Assembly (NCBI RefSeq): GCF_024124905.1
Contig: NZ_JAMXST010000002.1
Location: 372,001-436,000, forward strand
Direction of reading: 5' to 3'
Length of the DNA stretch: 64,000 bases
DNA from: Cellulosimicrobium cellulans
GTDB lineage: Bacteria > Actinomycetota > Actinomycetes > Actinomycetales > Cellulomonadaceae
Shown here piece after piece: positions 48,472-56,647 of this stretch (positions are counted from its first letter, which is position 1; the number at the start of each line of letters is the position of its first letter). The notes below the pieces were generated by a model. It was not told the DNA's origin, did not search any database, and worked only from the letters and a program-made list of their open reading frames with translations. A program made the position numbers and the translations under genes.

Positions 48472-48587
48472 CGGACGTCACGCTCCACTCCGGTACCCAG
48501 GTCACGCTCCGCTGCGGACTCGTTCCTCGCCCTTCGCGTCGCCGTTCCGCACTCGTCCGTGCCGATGCGTGTCGCCGTTCCAGACAT
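48468..48587 (-). CDS. 39-residue ORF bridging narG and narH
   Basis: This is an open frame of 39 codons that starts MSGTATRIGT and ends GTGVERDVR. Its ATG shares one base with the narG stop (TGATG) and its TGA overlaps the narH GTG by four bases (GTGA). These are the junction types used throughout this operon. The DNA contains two direct-repeat pairs (48538-48548 with 48571-48581, and 48477-48486 with 48501-48510). It may encode a peptide, or simply carry ribosomes from narG to narH. No homologue is known to me. Confidence 0.45.
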   Translation of the reverse strand: MSGTATRIGTDECGTATRRARNESAAERDLGTGVERDVR

Positions 48588-51500
48588 CAGTAGGTCACCT
48601 CCTGACTCCGTCGCCGGATCACCGTGACCTCGTCACGCTGGTTGCCCGTCGGGCCGATGTAGTTGAAGCCGTACGAGAGCTGCGCGTAGCCGCCGATGAG
48701 GTGGGTGGGCTTGAGCAGCACGCGGGTCAGCGAGTTGTGGATCCCGCCGCGCAGGCCGGACGTCTCCGACCGCGGCACGTCCACGGTCCGGTCCTTCGCG
48801 TGGTACATGAAGACCGTGCCCTCGGGCATGCGGTGCGAGACGACGGCCCGCGCGACCACGACGCCGTTGCGGTTGTACGCCTCGATCCACTCGTTGTCCG
48901 CGACGCCGATCTTCTCCGCGTCCTGCGGGCTCATCCAGATCGTGGGGCCGCCGCGCGAGAGCGAGAGCATGAAGAGGTTGTCCTGGTACTCGGAGTGGAT
49001 CGACCACTTCGAGTGCGGCGTGAGGTACCGCACGGCGACCTCCGCGTAGCCCTCCGACCCCTGCGCACCCGTGGGGGACGTGTCGCCGACCCGCGAGTCG
49101 CCGAACAGGCGGTGCATGTCCAGCGGCGGCCGGTAGACCGGGAGCTGCTCGCCGAGCTCTGCCATCCAGTCATGGTCGAGGAAGAAGTGCTGGCGGCCCG
49201 TGAGCGTGTGCCAGGGCTTGAGCCGCTCCACGTTGATGACGAAGGCGCTGTAGCGGCGCCCGCCGTGCTCCGACCCGGACCACTCGGGAGAGGTGATGAC
49301 CGCCGTCGGGCGCGACTGCACGTCCGGGAAGGTGATCCTCTTGCCCTGCTCGTCCCGCGCCAGGTCGGCCAGACGCTGCCCGGTGCGCCGCTCCAGGTCC
49401 TCGAACCCCTGCACCGCGAGCCGCCCGTTCGTCGTCCCCGACAGCGCGAGGATCATCTCGCAGACGTGCGTGTCGCGGTCCAGGCGCGGGCGCCCCGCCG
49501 CCGGGCCGTCGGCGACGACGCCGTTCGCGACGGCGAGCCGCTCGACCTCCGGCGTCGGGTCGAACGTGACGCCCTTGGTGACCATGCCCACCGTCTGCGT
49601 GAGCGGACCGAGGGCGGCGAGCCGCGCCGCGAGGGCGGGGTAGTCCCGCTCGACGACGACGAGCCTCGCCATCGTGACCCCGGGCACGAGCTCGTCCTGG
49701 GGCAGGACCTCGCCGTGCGGCGTCGCCATGGCGTCCGGGGTGTCGTGCGCGAGCGGGACGGCCACGACGTCCTTGCGCACGCCCAGGTGGGTCTCCGACA
49801 GCTCGGAGACGTGCCGGGCGAGCGTGTGGAAGATGTCGAAGTCGGTGCGCGTCTGCCACGGCGGGCTGATCGCCGGGTTGAACGAGTGCACGAACGGGTG
49901 CATGTCCGTCGAGGACAGGTCGTGCTTCTCGTACCAGGTGGCCGCCGGGAGCACGACGTCCGAGAACAGCGTCGTCGACGTCATCCGGAAGTCGGCCGTG
50001 ACGAGCAGGTCGAGCTTCCCCTGCGGCGCCTCGTCGTGCCACGCGATGTCCCGCGGCCGCCGGTCCGGCCCCGACTCCGGTGCGCGCACCGCGGCGTCGG
50101 TCCCGAGCAGGTGCTTGAGGAAGTACTCGTTGCCCTTGCCCGACGACCCCAGCAGGTTCGCGCGCCAGACGGTGAGCACGCGCGGGAAGTTCGCCGGGTC
50201 GTCGGGGTCCGCGCACGCGTAGTCCAGCTCGCCCGAGGAGAGCTGGTCGACGACGTGGCGCACCGGGTCCTTGCCCGCCGCCTCGGCCTCGTCCACGAGG
50301 TCGAGCGGGTTGCGGTCGAACGTCGGGTAGCTGGGCGTCCAGCCGCGACGGACGGACTCCACCAGCGTGTCCGCCGTCGTGCGGCCTGCGAGCTTCCCGG
50401 TGGCGAGCGGGGAGGCGAGCGCGTCCGCGGGCAGGCCGTCGTAGCGCCACTGGTCCGTCGCGAGGTACCAGAAGGCCGTGCTGATCATGAGGCGCGGGGG
50501 GCGGGCCCAGTCCGCCGCGTTGGCGTACTGCTGGAACCCCGTGATCGGGCGAACCTTCTCCTGCCCGACGTAGTGCGCCCAGCCGCCGCCGTTCACGCCC
50601 TGGCAGCCGGTCATCGTCACGAGCGCGAGGAACGTGCGGTAGATCGTGTCGGAGTGGAACCAGTGGTTGGTGCCCGCGCCCATGATGATCATCGAGCGGC
50701 CGCCCGAGTCGAGCGCGTTCTGCGCGAACTCCCGCCCGATGCGCGCCGCGGCGGTCGCGGGGACGCCGGTGATCTCCTCCTGCCACGCCGGGGTGCCCGG
50801 GGTCGCCGGGTCGTCGTACCCCGTCGGCCACGTGCCCGGCAGGTCGAGGTCGGGGCGGTCCACGCCGTACTGCGCGAGCAGCAGGTCGTAGACCGTCGTC
50901 ACCAGGTGCTCGCCCACGCGGTGCGTCGGCACGCCGCGCCGGACGGCGCCCGCGCCGCCCTGGTGCTCGGCGCCCTCCTCGGGGGCGAGGTCGAAGCGGG
51001 GGAGGTCGACGGCGACCGGCTCGTCCGACGCGCCGCCCGCCAGGTCCGCGACCGACAGCGCGGGCTCGACGCCCTCGAGGTCGAGGTTCCACCTCCCGGG
51101 GTCGCCGTAGCGGTGCCCGAGCGATCCGTTGGGGACGACGACGTCGCCCTCGCGGGACAGGATCACCGTCTTCGACGCGGCGTTCGTGGCGCCGGCCTGG
51201 TCGGCGGCGGGCGTGCCCGCGAGCCGGTCCGCCGTGAGGAAGCGCCCGGGCACGTACGCGTCTCCGCGCCGGTCGAGCGTCACGAGGTACGGAGCGTCGG
51301 TGAACCGCGCCATGTAGTCGAGGAACCGGGGAGCGCGATCGCGCACGTGGAACTCGGTGAGGATGACGTGGCCCATGGCCTGCGCGAGGGCGCCGTCGGT
51401 ACCGGGATGGGGAGCGAGCCACTCGTCCGCGAACTTGGTGTTGTCCGCGTAGTCGGGCGACACGGTCACGACCTTCTGGCCTCGGTACCGAGCCTCCGCC

Positions 51501-52339
51501 ATGAAGTGGGCGTCCGGGGTGCGCGTGACCGGGACGTTGGAGCCCCACATGATGCAGTAGGTGGAGTTCCACCAGTCGGCGGACTCCGGGACGTCGGTCT
51601 GGTCGCCGAACACCTGCGGGGACGCGACGGGCAGGTCGGCGTACCAGTCGTAGAACGACAGCATGCTCCCGCCCAGGAGCTGCACGAACCGCGAACCCAC
51701 CCCGTGCGACACCATCGACATCGCGGGGATGGGGGAGAACCCGGCGACGCGGTCGGGTCCGTAGGTCTTGATGGTGTGGACGTGGGCGGCGGCGACGATC
51801 TCGGCGGCCTCGTCCCAGGTGGCGCGCACGAGCCCGCCCTTGCCGCGCGCCGACTTGTAGGCGCGGGCCGACTCCGGGTCGGACGTGACCTTCTCCCACG
51901 CGAGCACGGGGTCGCCGCCCACCTCGTCCTTCGCCCGCCGGTACAGGTCGAGCAGGGTGCCGCGGACGTAGGGGTAGCGCACGCGGGTGGGGGAGTAGGT
52001 GTACCAGGAGAACGCGGCGCCGCGGGGGCAGCCGCGGGGTTCGTACTCGGGGGAGTCGGGGCCGACGGAGGGGTAGTCGGTCTGCTGGGTCTCCCAGGTG
52101 ATGATGCCGTCCTTGACGTAGACCTTCCAGGAGCAGGACCCGGTGCAGTTCACGCCGTGGGTGGAGCGCACGACCTTGTCGTGGGACCAGCGGTCGCGGT
52201 AGAACACGTCGCCCTGGCGTCCGCCGGTCAGGAACACCTGCCGCAGGTCGTCGGACACCTGCCCGCGCCGCAGGCGGCTGCCCAGGCGCAGCAGGGTGTC
52301 GGCCGGGTCACGGGGGGTGCGCTCGTCGAGTGGGGGCAC
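48587..52339 (-). CDS. narG: Respiratory nitrate reductase alpha subunit
   Basis: The 1250-residue molybdenum-bis-MGD catalytic subunit reduces nitrate to nitrite. The FS0 cluster ligands are in RSTHGVNCTGSCSWKVYV (His61, Cys65, Cys69) and EPRGCPRGAAFSW. The molybdenum aspartate lies in LSFYDWYADLPVASPQVFGD. The C-terminal part has GPTIWMSPQDAEKIGVADNE and ends with MYHAKDRTVD and the PTHLIGGYAQLSYGFNY segment. The length is standard. The start is GTG 52339 with GAGGAGC ahead. It lies 64 bases behind narK and feeds a small ORF before narH. Confidence 0.97.
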   Translation of the reverse strand: MPPLDERTPRDPADTLLRLGSRLRRGQVSDDLRQVFLTGGRQGDVFYRDRWSHDKVVRSTHGVNCTGSCSWKVYVKDGIITWETQQTDYPSVGPDSPEYEPRGCPRGAAFSWYTYSPTRVRYPYVRGTLLDLYRRAKDEVGGDPVLAWEKVTSDPESARAYKSARGKGGLVRATWDEAAEIVAAAHVHTIKTYGPDRVAGFSPIPAMSMVSHGVGSRFVQLLGGSMLSFYDWYADLPVASPQVFGDQTDVPESADWWNSTYCIMWGSNVPVTRTPDAHFMAEARYRGQKVVTVSPDYADNTKFADEWLAPHPGTDGALAQAMGHVILTEFHVRDRAPRFLDYMARFTDAPYLVTLDRRGDAYVPGRFLTADRLAGTPAADQAGATNAASKTVILSREGDVVVPNGSLGHRYGDPGRWNLDLEGVEPALSVADLAGGASDEPVAVDLPRFDLAPEEGAEHQGGAGAVRRGVPTHRVGEHLVTTVYDLLLAQYGVDRPDLDLPGTWPTGYDDPATPGTPAWQEEITGVPATAAARIGREFAQNALDSGGRSMIIMGAGTNHWFHSDTIYRTFLALVTMTGCQGVNGGGWAHYVGQEKVRPITGFQQYANAADWARPPRLMISTAFWYLATDQWRYDGLPADALASPLATGKLAGRTTADTLVESVRRGWTPSYPTFDRNPLDLVDEAEAAGKDPVRHVVDQLSSGELDYACADPDDPANFPRVLTVWRANLLGSSGKGNEYFLKHLLGTDAAVRAPESGPDRRPRDIAWHDEAPQGKLDLLVTADFRMTSTTLFSDVVLPAATWYEKHDLSSTDMHPFVHSFNPAISPPWQTRTDFDIFHTLARHVSELSETHLGVRKDVVAVPLAHDTPDAMATPHGEVLPQDELVPGVTMARLVVVERDYPALAARLAALGPLTQTVGMVTKGVTFDPTPEVERLAVANGVVADGPAAGRPRLDRDTHVCEMILALSGTTNGRLAVQGFEDLERRTGQRLADLARDEQGKRITFPDVQSRPTAVITSPEWSGSEHGGRRYSAFVINVERLKPWHTLTGRQHFFLDHDWMAELGEQLPVYRPPLDMHRLFGDSRVGDTSPTGAQGSEGYAEVAVRYLTPHSKWSIHSEYQDNLFMLSLSRGGPTIWMSPQDAEKIGVADNEWIEAYNRNGVVVARAVVSHRMPEGTVFMYHAKDRTVDVPRSETSGLRGGIHNSLTRVLLKPTHLIGGYAQLSYGFNYIGPTGNQRDEVTVIRRRSQEVTY

Positions 52340-52403
52340 GACAGCTCCTCGGGTTCTCTGGGGGCGGGGACGGCGGACGCGTCGCCGGCGTTCCCGGTCG
52401 GGG

Positions 52404-53750
52404 TCAGGAGGGGTTCGGGGCGCCCGGCCGGGCGTAGTAGTGCCACGTGAGCCACGTGCACAGGGCGAAGAACACGGCGCACCCGACGAAGAACGACCGC
52501 GCGGGGACGAGCGAGAGCCCGATGCCGACGAGGAACGGGCCGAACGCGGCGATCGAGGCGGTCCAGCCGATCACCCCGCCCGCCTGGCGGCGCGGGAAGA
52601 TCATCGGCATCTGCTTGAACGTCCCTGCGTTGCCGATCCCGGCGAAGGTGAACACCGCGAGCATCCCCGCGAGGAACCAGCCGAACTGCCCGACGTCGTG
52701 CGGGTCGAGGAAGAACAGCGAGAACACCGTCGAGACCGTCATGCCGATCCCGGCGACGAGGGTCCAGACCGCACCGCCGAACCGGTCGCACAGCGGCCCG
52801 AACCCGGCGCGCGCGGCCGAGCCGAGCAGCGGGCCGAGGAACGCGTAGCGCAGCGGGTCGGGCGCGTTCTCGAACCCGCCGTACTCCGCGACGATGAGCA
52901 GCCCGAGCTGGGCCGCGAACCCGCTGAACGCGCCGAAGGTCATGAGGTAGATCGCCGTCATGATCCACGTGTGCTTGTTGCCGAAGATGTCGAGCTGCTC
53001 GCGGAAGTTCGCGCTCACCGGGACCCGGCGCAGGTACAGGGCGGCGAGCACCGCGCCGAGCACGGTCCACGGCACGAGGACGAGGCCTGCGTTGTGCAGC
53101 CAGAGATGGCTGCCCGTCGCCGTCTGCTGCGGCGTGAGGGCCGCCGTGCCGAGGAGGCCGAAGCCGACGACCCACGGCGTGAGGAACTGGATGAGGCTCA
53201 CGCCGAAGTTGCCGATCCCGGCCTGCAGCCCCAGCGCCGTCCCCGCCATGCGCCGGGGGAAGAAGTAGCTCGTCGAGGGCATGAACCCGGAGAACGCGCC
53301 GCCGCCGATCCCCGCCGCGACCGCGAGCAGCATGAGCACCGCGTACGGCGTGCTCGCGTCGCGCACGGCGAAGGTCCAGCCGAGCATCGGCAGGAGGACG
53401 AGCGTCGCCGTGCCGCCCACGAGCGTGCGCGTGCCGACGACGGGCGGGAGGAACATGTAGACCATGCGGAACAGCCCGCCGGCGAGGCCGGGGACGGCCG
53501 TGAGCCAGTAGAGCTGTGCCGTCGTGAGGTCGAAGCCGACGTCGTTGAGCCGGGGCGCGACCGCGCTCACGAGGTACCACGCGCAGAACGCGAGCGTGAG
53601 GTTGTACGTCGTGATCCACAGCGTGCGCCACGCGAACCGGCGGTCCCAGCGGGACTCGTCCTCGGGGTCCCACGTCGACAGGTCCACGCTCGACGGCGTG
53701 CGCACCGCCCGCAGCAGCGAGGGCGGCCTGGTGGTGGCAGGGGCGGTCAT
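52404..53750 (-). CDS. narK: Nitrate/nitrite transporter
   Basis: The 448-residue major facilitator has twelve membrane helices. The nitrate signature glycine motifs are visible in AAGIGGGAFSGFMPSTSYFF and FAGIGNAGTFKQMPMIFPRR. It imports nitrate or exchanges it for nitrite. GGGAGGACGAC precedes the ATG. It is the first gene of the narKGHJI operon. Two inverted repeats in the 120-base leader are candidate operators. The downstream gap of 64 bases to narG has no clear terminator. Confidence 0.94.
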   Translation of the reverse strand: MTAPATTRPPSLLRAVRTPSSVDLSTWDPEDESRWDRRFAWRTLWITTYNLTLAFCAWYLVSAVAPRLNDVGFDLTTAQLYWLTAVPGLAGGLFRMVYMFLPPVVGTRTLVGGTATLVLLPMLGWTFAVRDASTPYAVLMLLAVAAGIGGGAFSGFMPSTSYFFPRRMAGTALGLQAGIGNFGVSLIQFLTPWVVGFGLLGTAALTPQQTATGSHLWLHNAGLVLVPWTVLGAVLAALYLRRVPVSANFREQLDIFGNKHTWIMTAIYLMTFGAFSGFAAQLGLLIVAEYGGFENAPDPLRYAFLGPLLGSAARAGFGPLCDRFGGAVWTLVAGIGMTVSTVFSLFFLDPHDVGQFGWFLAGMLAVFTFAGIGNAGTFKQMPMIFPRRQAGGVIGWTASIAAFGPFLVGIGLSLVPARSFFVGCAVFFALCTWLTWHYYARPGAPNPS

Positions 53751-53771
53751 GTCGTCCTCCCGTCGTCGCAG

Positions 53772-53796
53772 GTCACGACCACACCGACGTCGTGAC
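53772..53796. promoter_or_regulatory. Inverted repeat upstream of narK, candidate operator
   Basis: GTCACGAC (53772-53779) and GTCGTGAC (53789-53796) form a perfect 8-bp inverted repeat with a nine-base spacer, 22 bases before the narK start. A second repeat, CCGGGT-CCGT-ACCCGG, lies at 53798-53813. Either could bind the regulator encoded next door. Confidence 0.4.
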
Positions 53797-53871
53797 GCCG
53801 GGTCCGTACCCGGTGCGCCGTCAGCATGACCCGGCGGACGGGAGCCGCGGCGGGCCGCGGACCGTGAATAA

Positions 53872-54603
53872 TCAGCTCGCGCGCGAGAGCTGCAGCACGC
53901 AGTGGTGGGGCTCGACGAAGGGCAGCAGCGCCTCCGCGCGGACGGGCCCGCCGACGCCCGCGAGCACGCCCTGGACGAGGCCGAGGTGGACGGCGCAGAC
54001 CACGTCCTCGCGGTCCGCCGCGAGCGCGAGGAACGGGCACCGGTAGAGATGGAACCGCAGCCGCTCCTCCTCGAGCTCGGGGTCGAGACCGAGCTGGTGC
54101 AGGTGGTCGTCGAGCGCGGCGAGCTGGTTCTCCGGCGTGGGCTCGGGCGCGTCGCGGCCCGAGGAACGGAGCACGTCGACGAGCCGCCGGCCCGCCACGC
54201 GCGCGGTCCCGGCGAGGTCGTCGCGCGTGCCGTGCGCGGCGTCGTCGTGCGCGGCGCCCTGGGCGGCGTCGCCGTGACCGAGCACCGTGCGGGTCAGCGC
54301 GGCCCGGACGAGCGACTCGCCGAGGCGCCGCGCCGCGCCGTCGTCCCGCGGCGGGTCCTCGCCCGCGATCGCCTCGTAGAGGATGCGCGGGCGTCCACGC
54401 GTCGTGCGCACTTCGGGGGCGCTGCGCACGAACCCCGCGTCCGCGAGCCGCTGGAGGTGCTCACGCGTCGCGCTCGGGCAGAGCGACGCCTCGCGCGACA
54501 GGTCCGCGACCGTCATCGGGCCGCGTTCCTGGAGCGCGTGCAGCAGCGTCAGCCGGCTCGACGACGCGAGCGCGCGGTACGTGGTCGACGTGTCCTCGGG
54601 CAC
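53872..54603 (-). CDS. HTH regulator with probable Fe-S cluster, nar-associated
   Basis: The 243-residue protein starts with an ArsR/SufR-like winged helix (residues 8-75: SSSRLTLLHALQERGPMTVA, then CPSATREHLQRLADAGFVR). The C-terminal domain carries Cys189, Cys203 and Cys235 in RCPFLALA, DVVCAVHLG and PHHCVLQL, the spacing style of Fe-S sensing regulators such as SufR. Its place beside narK and this layout recall ArnR of Corynebacterium, which represses narKGHJI in air. A CACGAT hexamer lies six bases before the GTG start. Equating it with ArnR is inference. Confidence 0.75.
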   Translation of the reverse strand: MPEDTSTTYRALASSSRLTLLHALQERGPMTVADLSREASLCPSATREHLQRLADAGFVRSAPEVRTTRGRPRILYEAIAGEDPPRDDGAARRLGESLVRAALTRTVLGHGDAAQGAAHDDAAHGTRDDLAGTARVAGRRLVDVLRSSGRDAPEPTPENQLAALDDHLHQLGLDPELEEERLRFHLYRCPFLALAADREDVVCAVHLGLVQGVLAGVGGPVRAEALLPFVEPHHCVLQLSRAS

Positions 54604-54609
54604 GACGCC

Positions 54610-54615
54610 ATCGTG
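54610..54615 (-). promoter_or_regulatory. Putative -10 (CACGAT) for the regulator gene
   Basis: On the minus strand CACGAT is followed by six bases and the GTG start at 54603. Confidence 0.3.
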
Positions 54616-54694
54616 CCCCGGACCGACGCCGGCGGACCGGCCGCGAGGCGGGTCCACCACCGATCGGTGACGAAGGTCCCGCGCGGGCAGGCCG

Positions 54695-55249
54695 TCAGGC
54701 CTCGGGAGCCCCCTGGTCGAGCGCCGCGCGCAGGCTCGGCCACGCGTCCGCGAACGCGGGCAGCAGGTCGAGGGTCGCGACGTCGTCGACCGGGACCCAG
54801 CGGACCTCGACGCTCTCCGCGTCCGTCGCGCGCGGGTCGACCTCCGCGCCGTCCGCGATCTCCCCGAGGACCGTCGTGTAGCGCCACGGACCGTGGTCGA
54901 GCACACGCTCGCCCACGACGTCCACGTGCGCGGGGTCGATGCCCGCCTCCTCCTCGGCCTCGCGCAGGGCTCCCTGGGCCGGGGTCTCGTCCGGCCCGAC
55001 GGCGCCGCCCGGCACTCCCCATGTCCCGCCCTGGTCGGACCAGGGCGCGCGGTGCTGCAGGACGACGTCGGTCAGGCGGCCCGCGCGGTCGCGCCGCCCG
55101 AGCAGGAGCCCGGCGGCGCCGAAGAGACCCCAGTGCCGACGGCCGCACTCGCACTCCACCCAGCCGTCGCCCGGCTGCAGGTGGCGAGGGAGCCGCGGGG
55201 GCGGGTCGCCGGGATCGCGGGGCGCGGTCGGGATGGTCACGGGGCCCAT
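54695..55249 (-). CDS. NUDIX hydrolase
   Basis: The 184-residue protein has a complete Nudix box, GGAVGPDETPAQGALREAEE followed by EAGI, so it should hydrolyse a nucleoside diphosphate linked to another group. An N-terminal CxCxRRHWG segment (VECECGRRHWGLFGAAG) may bind metal and is typical of a common actinobacterial subgroup. The ATG at 55249 gives MGPVTIP; a GTG three codons later is an alternative. The substrate cannot be told from sequence. It stands alone between the regulator and divergent MFS genes. Confidence 0.87.
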   Translation of the reverse strand: MGPVTIPTAPRDPGDPPPRLPRHLQPGDGWVECECGRRHWGLFGAAGLLLGRRDRAGRLTDVVLQHRAPWSDQGGTWGVPGGAVGPDETPAQGALREAEEEAGIDPAHVDVVGERVLDHGPWRYTTVLGEIADGAEVDPRATDAESVEVRWVPVDDVATLDLLPAFADAWPSLRAALDQGAPEA

Positions 55250-55335
55250 GCTGCCAGGCCGGCGCGCCGCGCGGCGCCGGATCCCACCGCGGAACGCCCC
55301 GGAAAAAGGTTGCCCGGGTGGACCACCGCGCGGCG

Positions 55336-55341
55336 TACGCT
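55336..55341 (+). promoter_or_regulatory. Putative -10 (TACGCT) for an MFS gene
   Basis: TACGCT lies nine bases before the GTG at 55351. A TTGCCC hexamer 20 bases upstream of it (55310-55315) is a possible -35. Confidence 0.35.
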
Positions 55342-55350
55342 GGTCCGCTT

Positions 55351-56589
55351 GTGAGCAGGATCGGAGAGGTCGTCGCACCGCGACGCATGGGCACCGGCTT
55401 CCGCTGGTTGCTGTCGTCGTCGTGGACGAGCAACGTCGGCGACGGCATCGCCCTGGCGGCGGGGCCGCTGCTCGTCGCGTCCCAGACCGACTCCGCGTTC
55501 CTCGTCGCGCTCGCCGCCCTGCTGCAGCGGCTGCCCTGGCTCCTGTTCGGCCTCTGGGCCGGGGCGCTGGCCGACCGCCTCGACCGGCGCGTCGTCGTCA
55601 TGGTGGCCAACGCGCTGCGTGCGGTCGTCGTCGTGGCGCTGTGCGTCCTCATCGCGACCGGGCACGTGAGCATCGGCGTCGTCCTCGCCGTGATGTTCCT
55701 GTACGGCGTCGCCGAGGTGTTCGCGGACTCGGCGTCCCAGACCCTGCTCCCGATGCTCGTCGAGCCGCGCGACCTCGGCACGGGCAACGCCCGGCTCCAG
55801 GCCGGGTTCCTCACCGCCAACCAGCTGCTGGGACCGCCGGTCGGCGCGTTCCTCTTCGCGCTCGGGATGGTCTGGCCGTTCGTCGTCCAGGTCGTGTGCG
55901 TCGCGCTCGCCGTCGTGCTAGTGGGGCGGATCGCGACCACACCGGGCGGTGTGCGCGAGACGCAGACCCACCTCCGCCAGGACATCGCCGAGGGCGTGCG
56001 GTGGATCCTCGGGAACGCCCCGGTGCGGACGCTCGCGCTCGTCATCCTCGCCTTCAACGTGACCTGGGCCGCGCCGTGGGGCGTCCTCGTCAAGTACGCG
56101 CTCGACCACCTCGACATGGGTGAGGTCGGGTTCGGGCTCCTCACGACGGCGTCGGCCGTCGGCGGCGTCGTGGGCATCGCGTCGTTCGGGTGGCTCGAGC
56201 GGCACGTGCGCCTGTCGACCCTCATGCGCGTGTGCCTCTCGCTCGAGGTCCTCATGCACCTCGCGCTCGCCCTTACCACGACCGGCTGGGTCGCGCTCGC
56301 GATCATGGTCGTCTTCGGTGCGTACGCGTTCGTGTGGGGCACCGTGTCCAACACGATCCGGCAGCGTGCCGTCCCCACGGAGTTCCAGGGACGCGTCGGC
56401 TCGGTCTACATGGTCTGCGTGTTCGGCGGCAGCGTCGTCGGGCAGGCGCTGGGCGGCGTCCTCGCCCAGGCGTGGGGGATCACCGCACCGTTCTGGTTCG
56501 CGTTCGTCGGCGCGGGCGTCACGCTCGCGCTCGTGTGGCGCCAGCTCGGGCACATCGCGCACGTGGGCGAGGTCCCCGCGGCCGACTGA
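55351..56589 (+). CDS. MFS transporter, MefA/enterobactin-exporter-like
   Basis: The 412-residue protein has about eleven to twelve membrane helices and the MFS_3-type motif AGALADRLDRRVVVMVANALR after helix 2. GTGNARLQAGFLTANQLLGPP and VPTEFQGRVGSVYMVCVFGG are typical of drug or macrolide efflux-like members. The export substrate is unknown. The GTG at 55351 agrees with the promoter; an ATG at 55387 is an alternative and would remove only twelve residues. A second MFS gene of the same family follows with its own promoter. Confidence 0.85.
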   Translation: MSRIGEVVAPRRMGTGFRWLLSSSWTSNVGDGIALAAGPLLVASQTDSAFLVALAALLQRLPWLLFGLWAGALADRLDRRVVVMVANALRAVVVVALCVLIATGHVSIGVVLAVMFLYGVAEVFADSASQTLLPMLVEPRDLGTGNARLQAGFLTANQLLGPPVGAFLFALGMVWPFVVQVVCVALAVVLVGRIATTPGGVRETQTHLRQDIAEGVRWILGNAPVRTLALVILAFNVTWAAPWGVLVKYALDHLDMGEVGFGLLTTASAVGGVVGIASFGWLERHVRLSTLMRVCLSLEVLMHLALALTTTGWVALAIMVVFGAYAFVWGTVSNTIRQRAVPTEFQGRVGSVYMVCVFGGSVVGQALGGVLAQAWGITAPFWFAFVGAGVTLALVWRQLGHIAHVGEVPAAD

Positions 56590-56635
56590 CCGTCCGCCGA
56601 CGGCGAATTCCGTGGACCGTGTGGGTGGCGGCCGT

Positions 56636-56641
56636 CAGGAT
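56636..56641 (+). promoter_or_regulatory. Putative -10 (CAGGAT) for the second MFS gene
   Basis: CAGGAT is followed by six bases and the GTG start at 56648. Confidence 0.35.
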
Positions 56642-56647
56642 GTGCGG

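Noticed and set aside
48422-52450. 1342-codon plus-strand frame opposite narG
   Set aside because: narG on the other strand has all cofactor motifs. The plus-strand translation is low-complexity Arg/Val/Asp-rich and is a codon-bias shadow.
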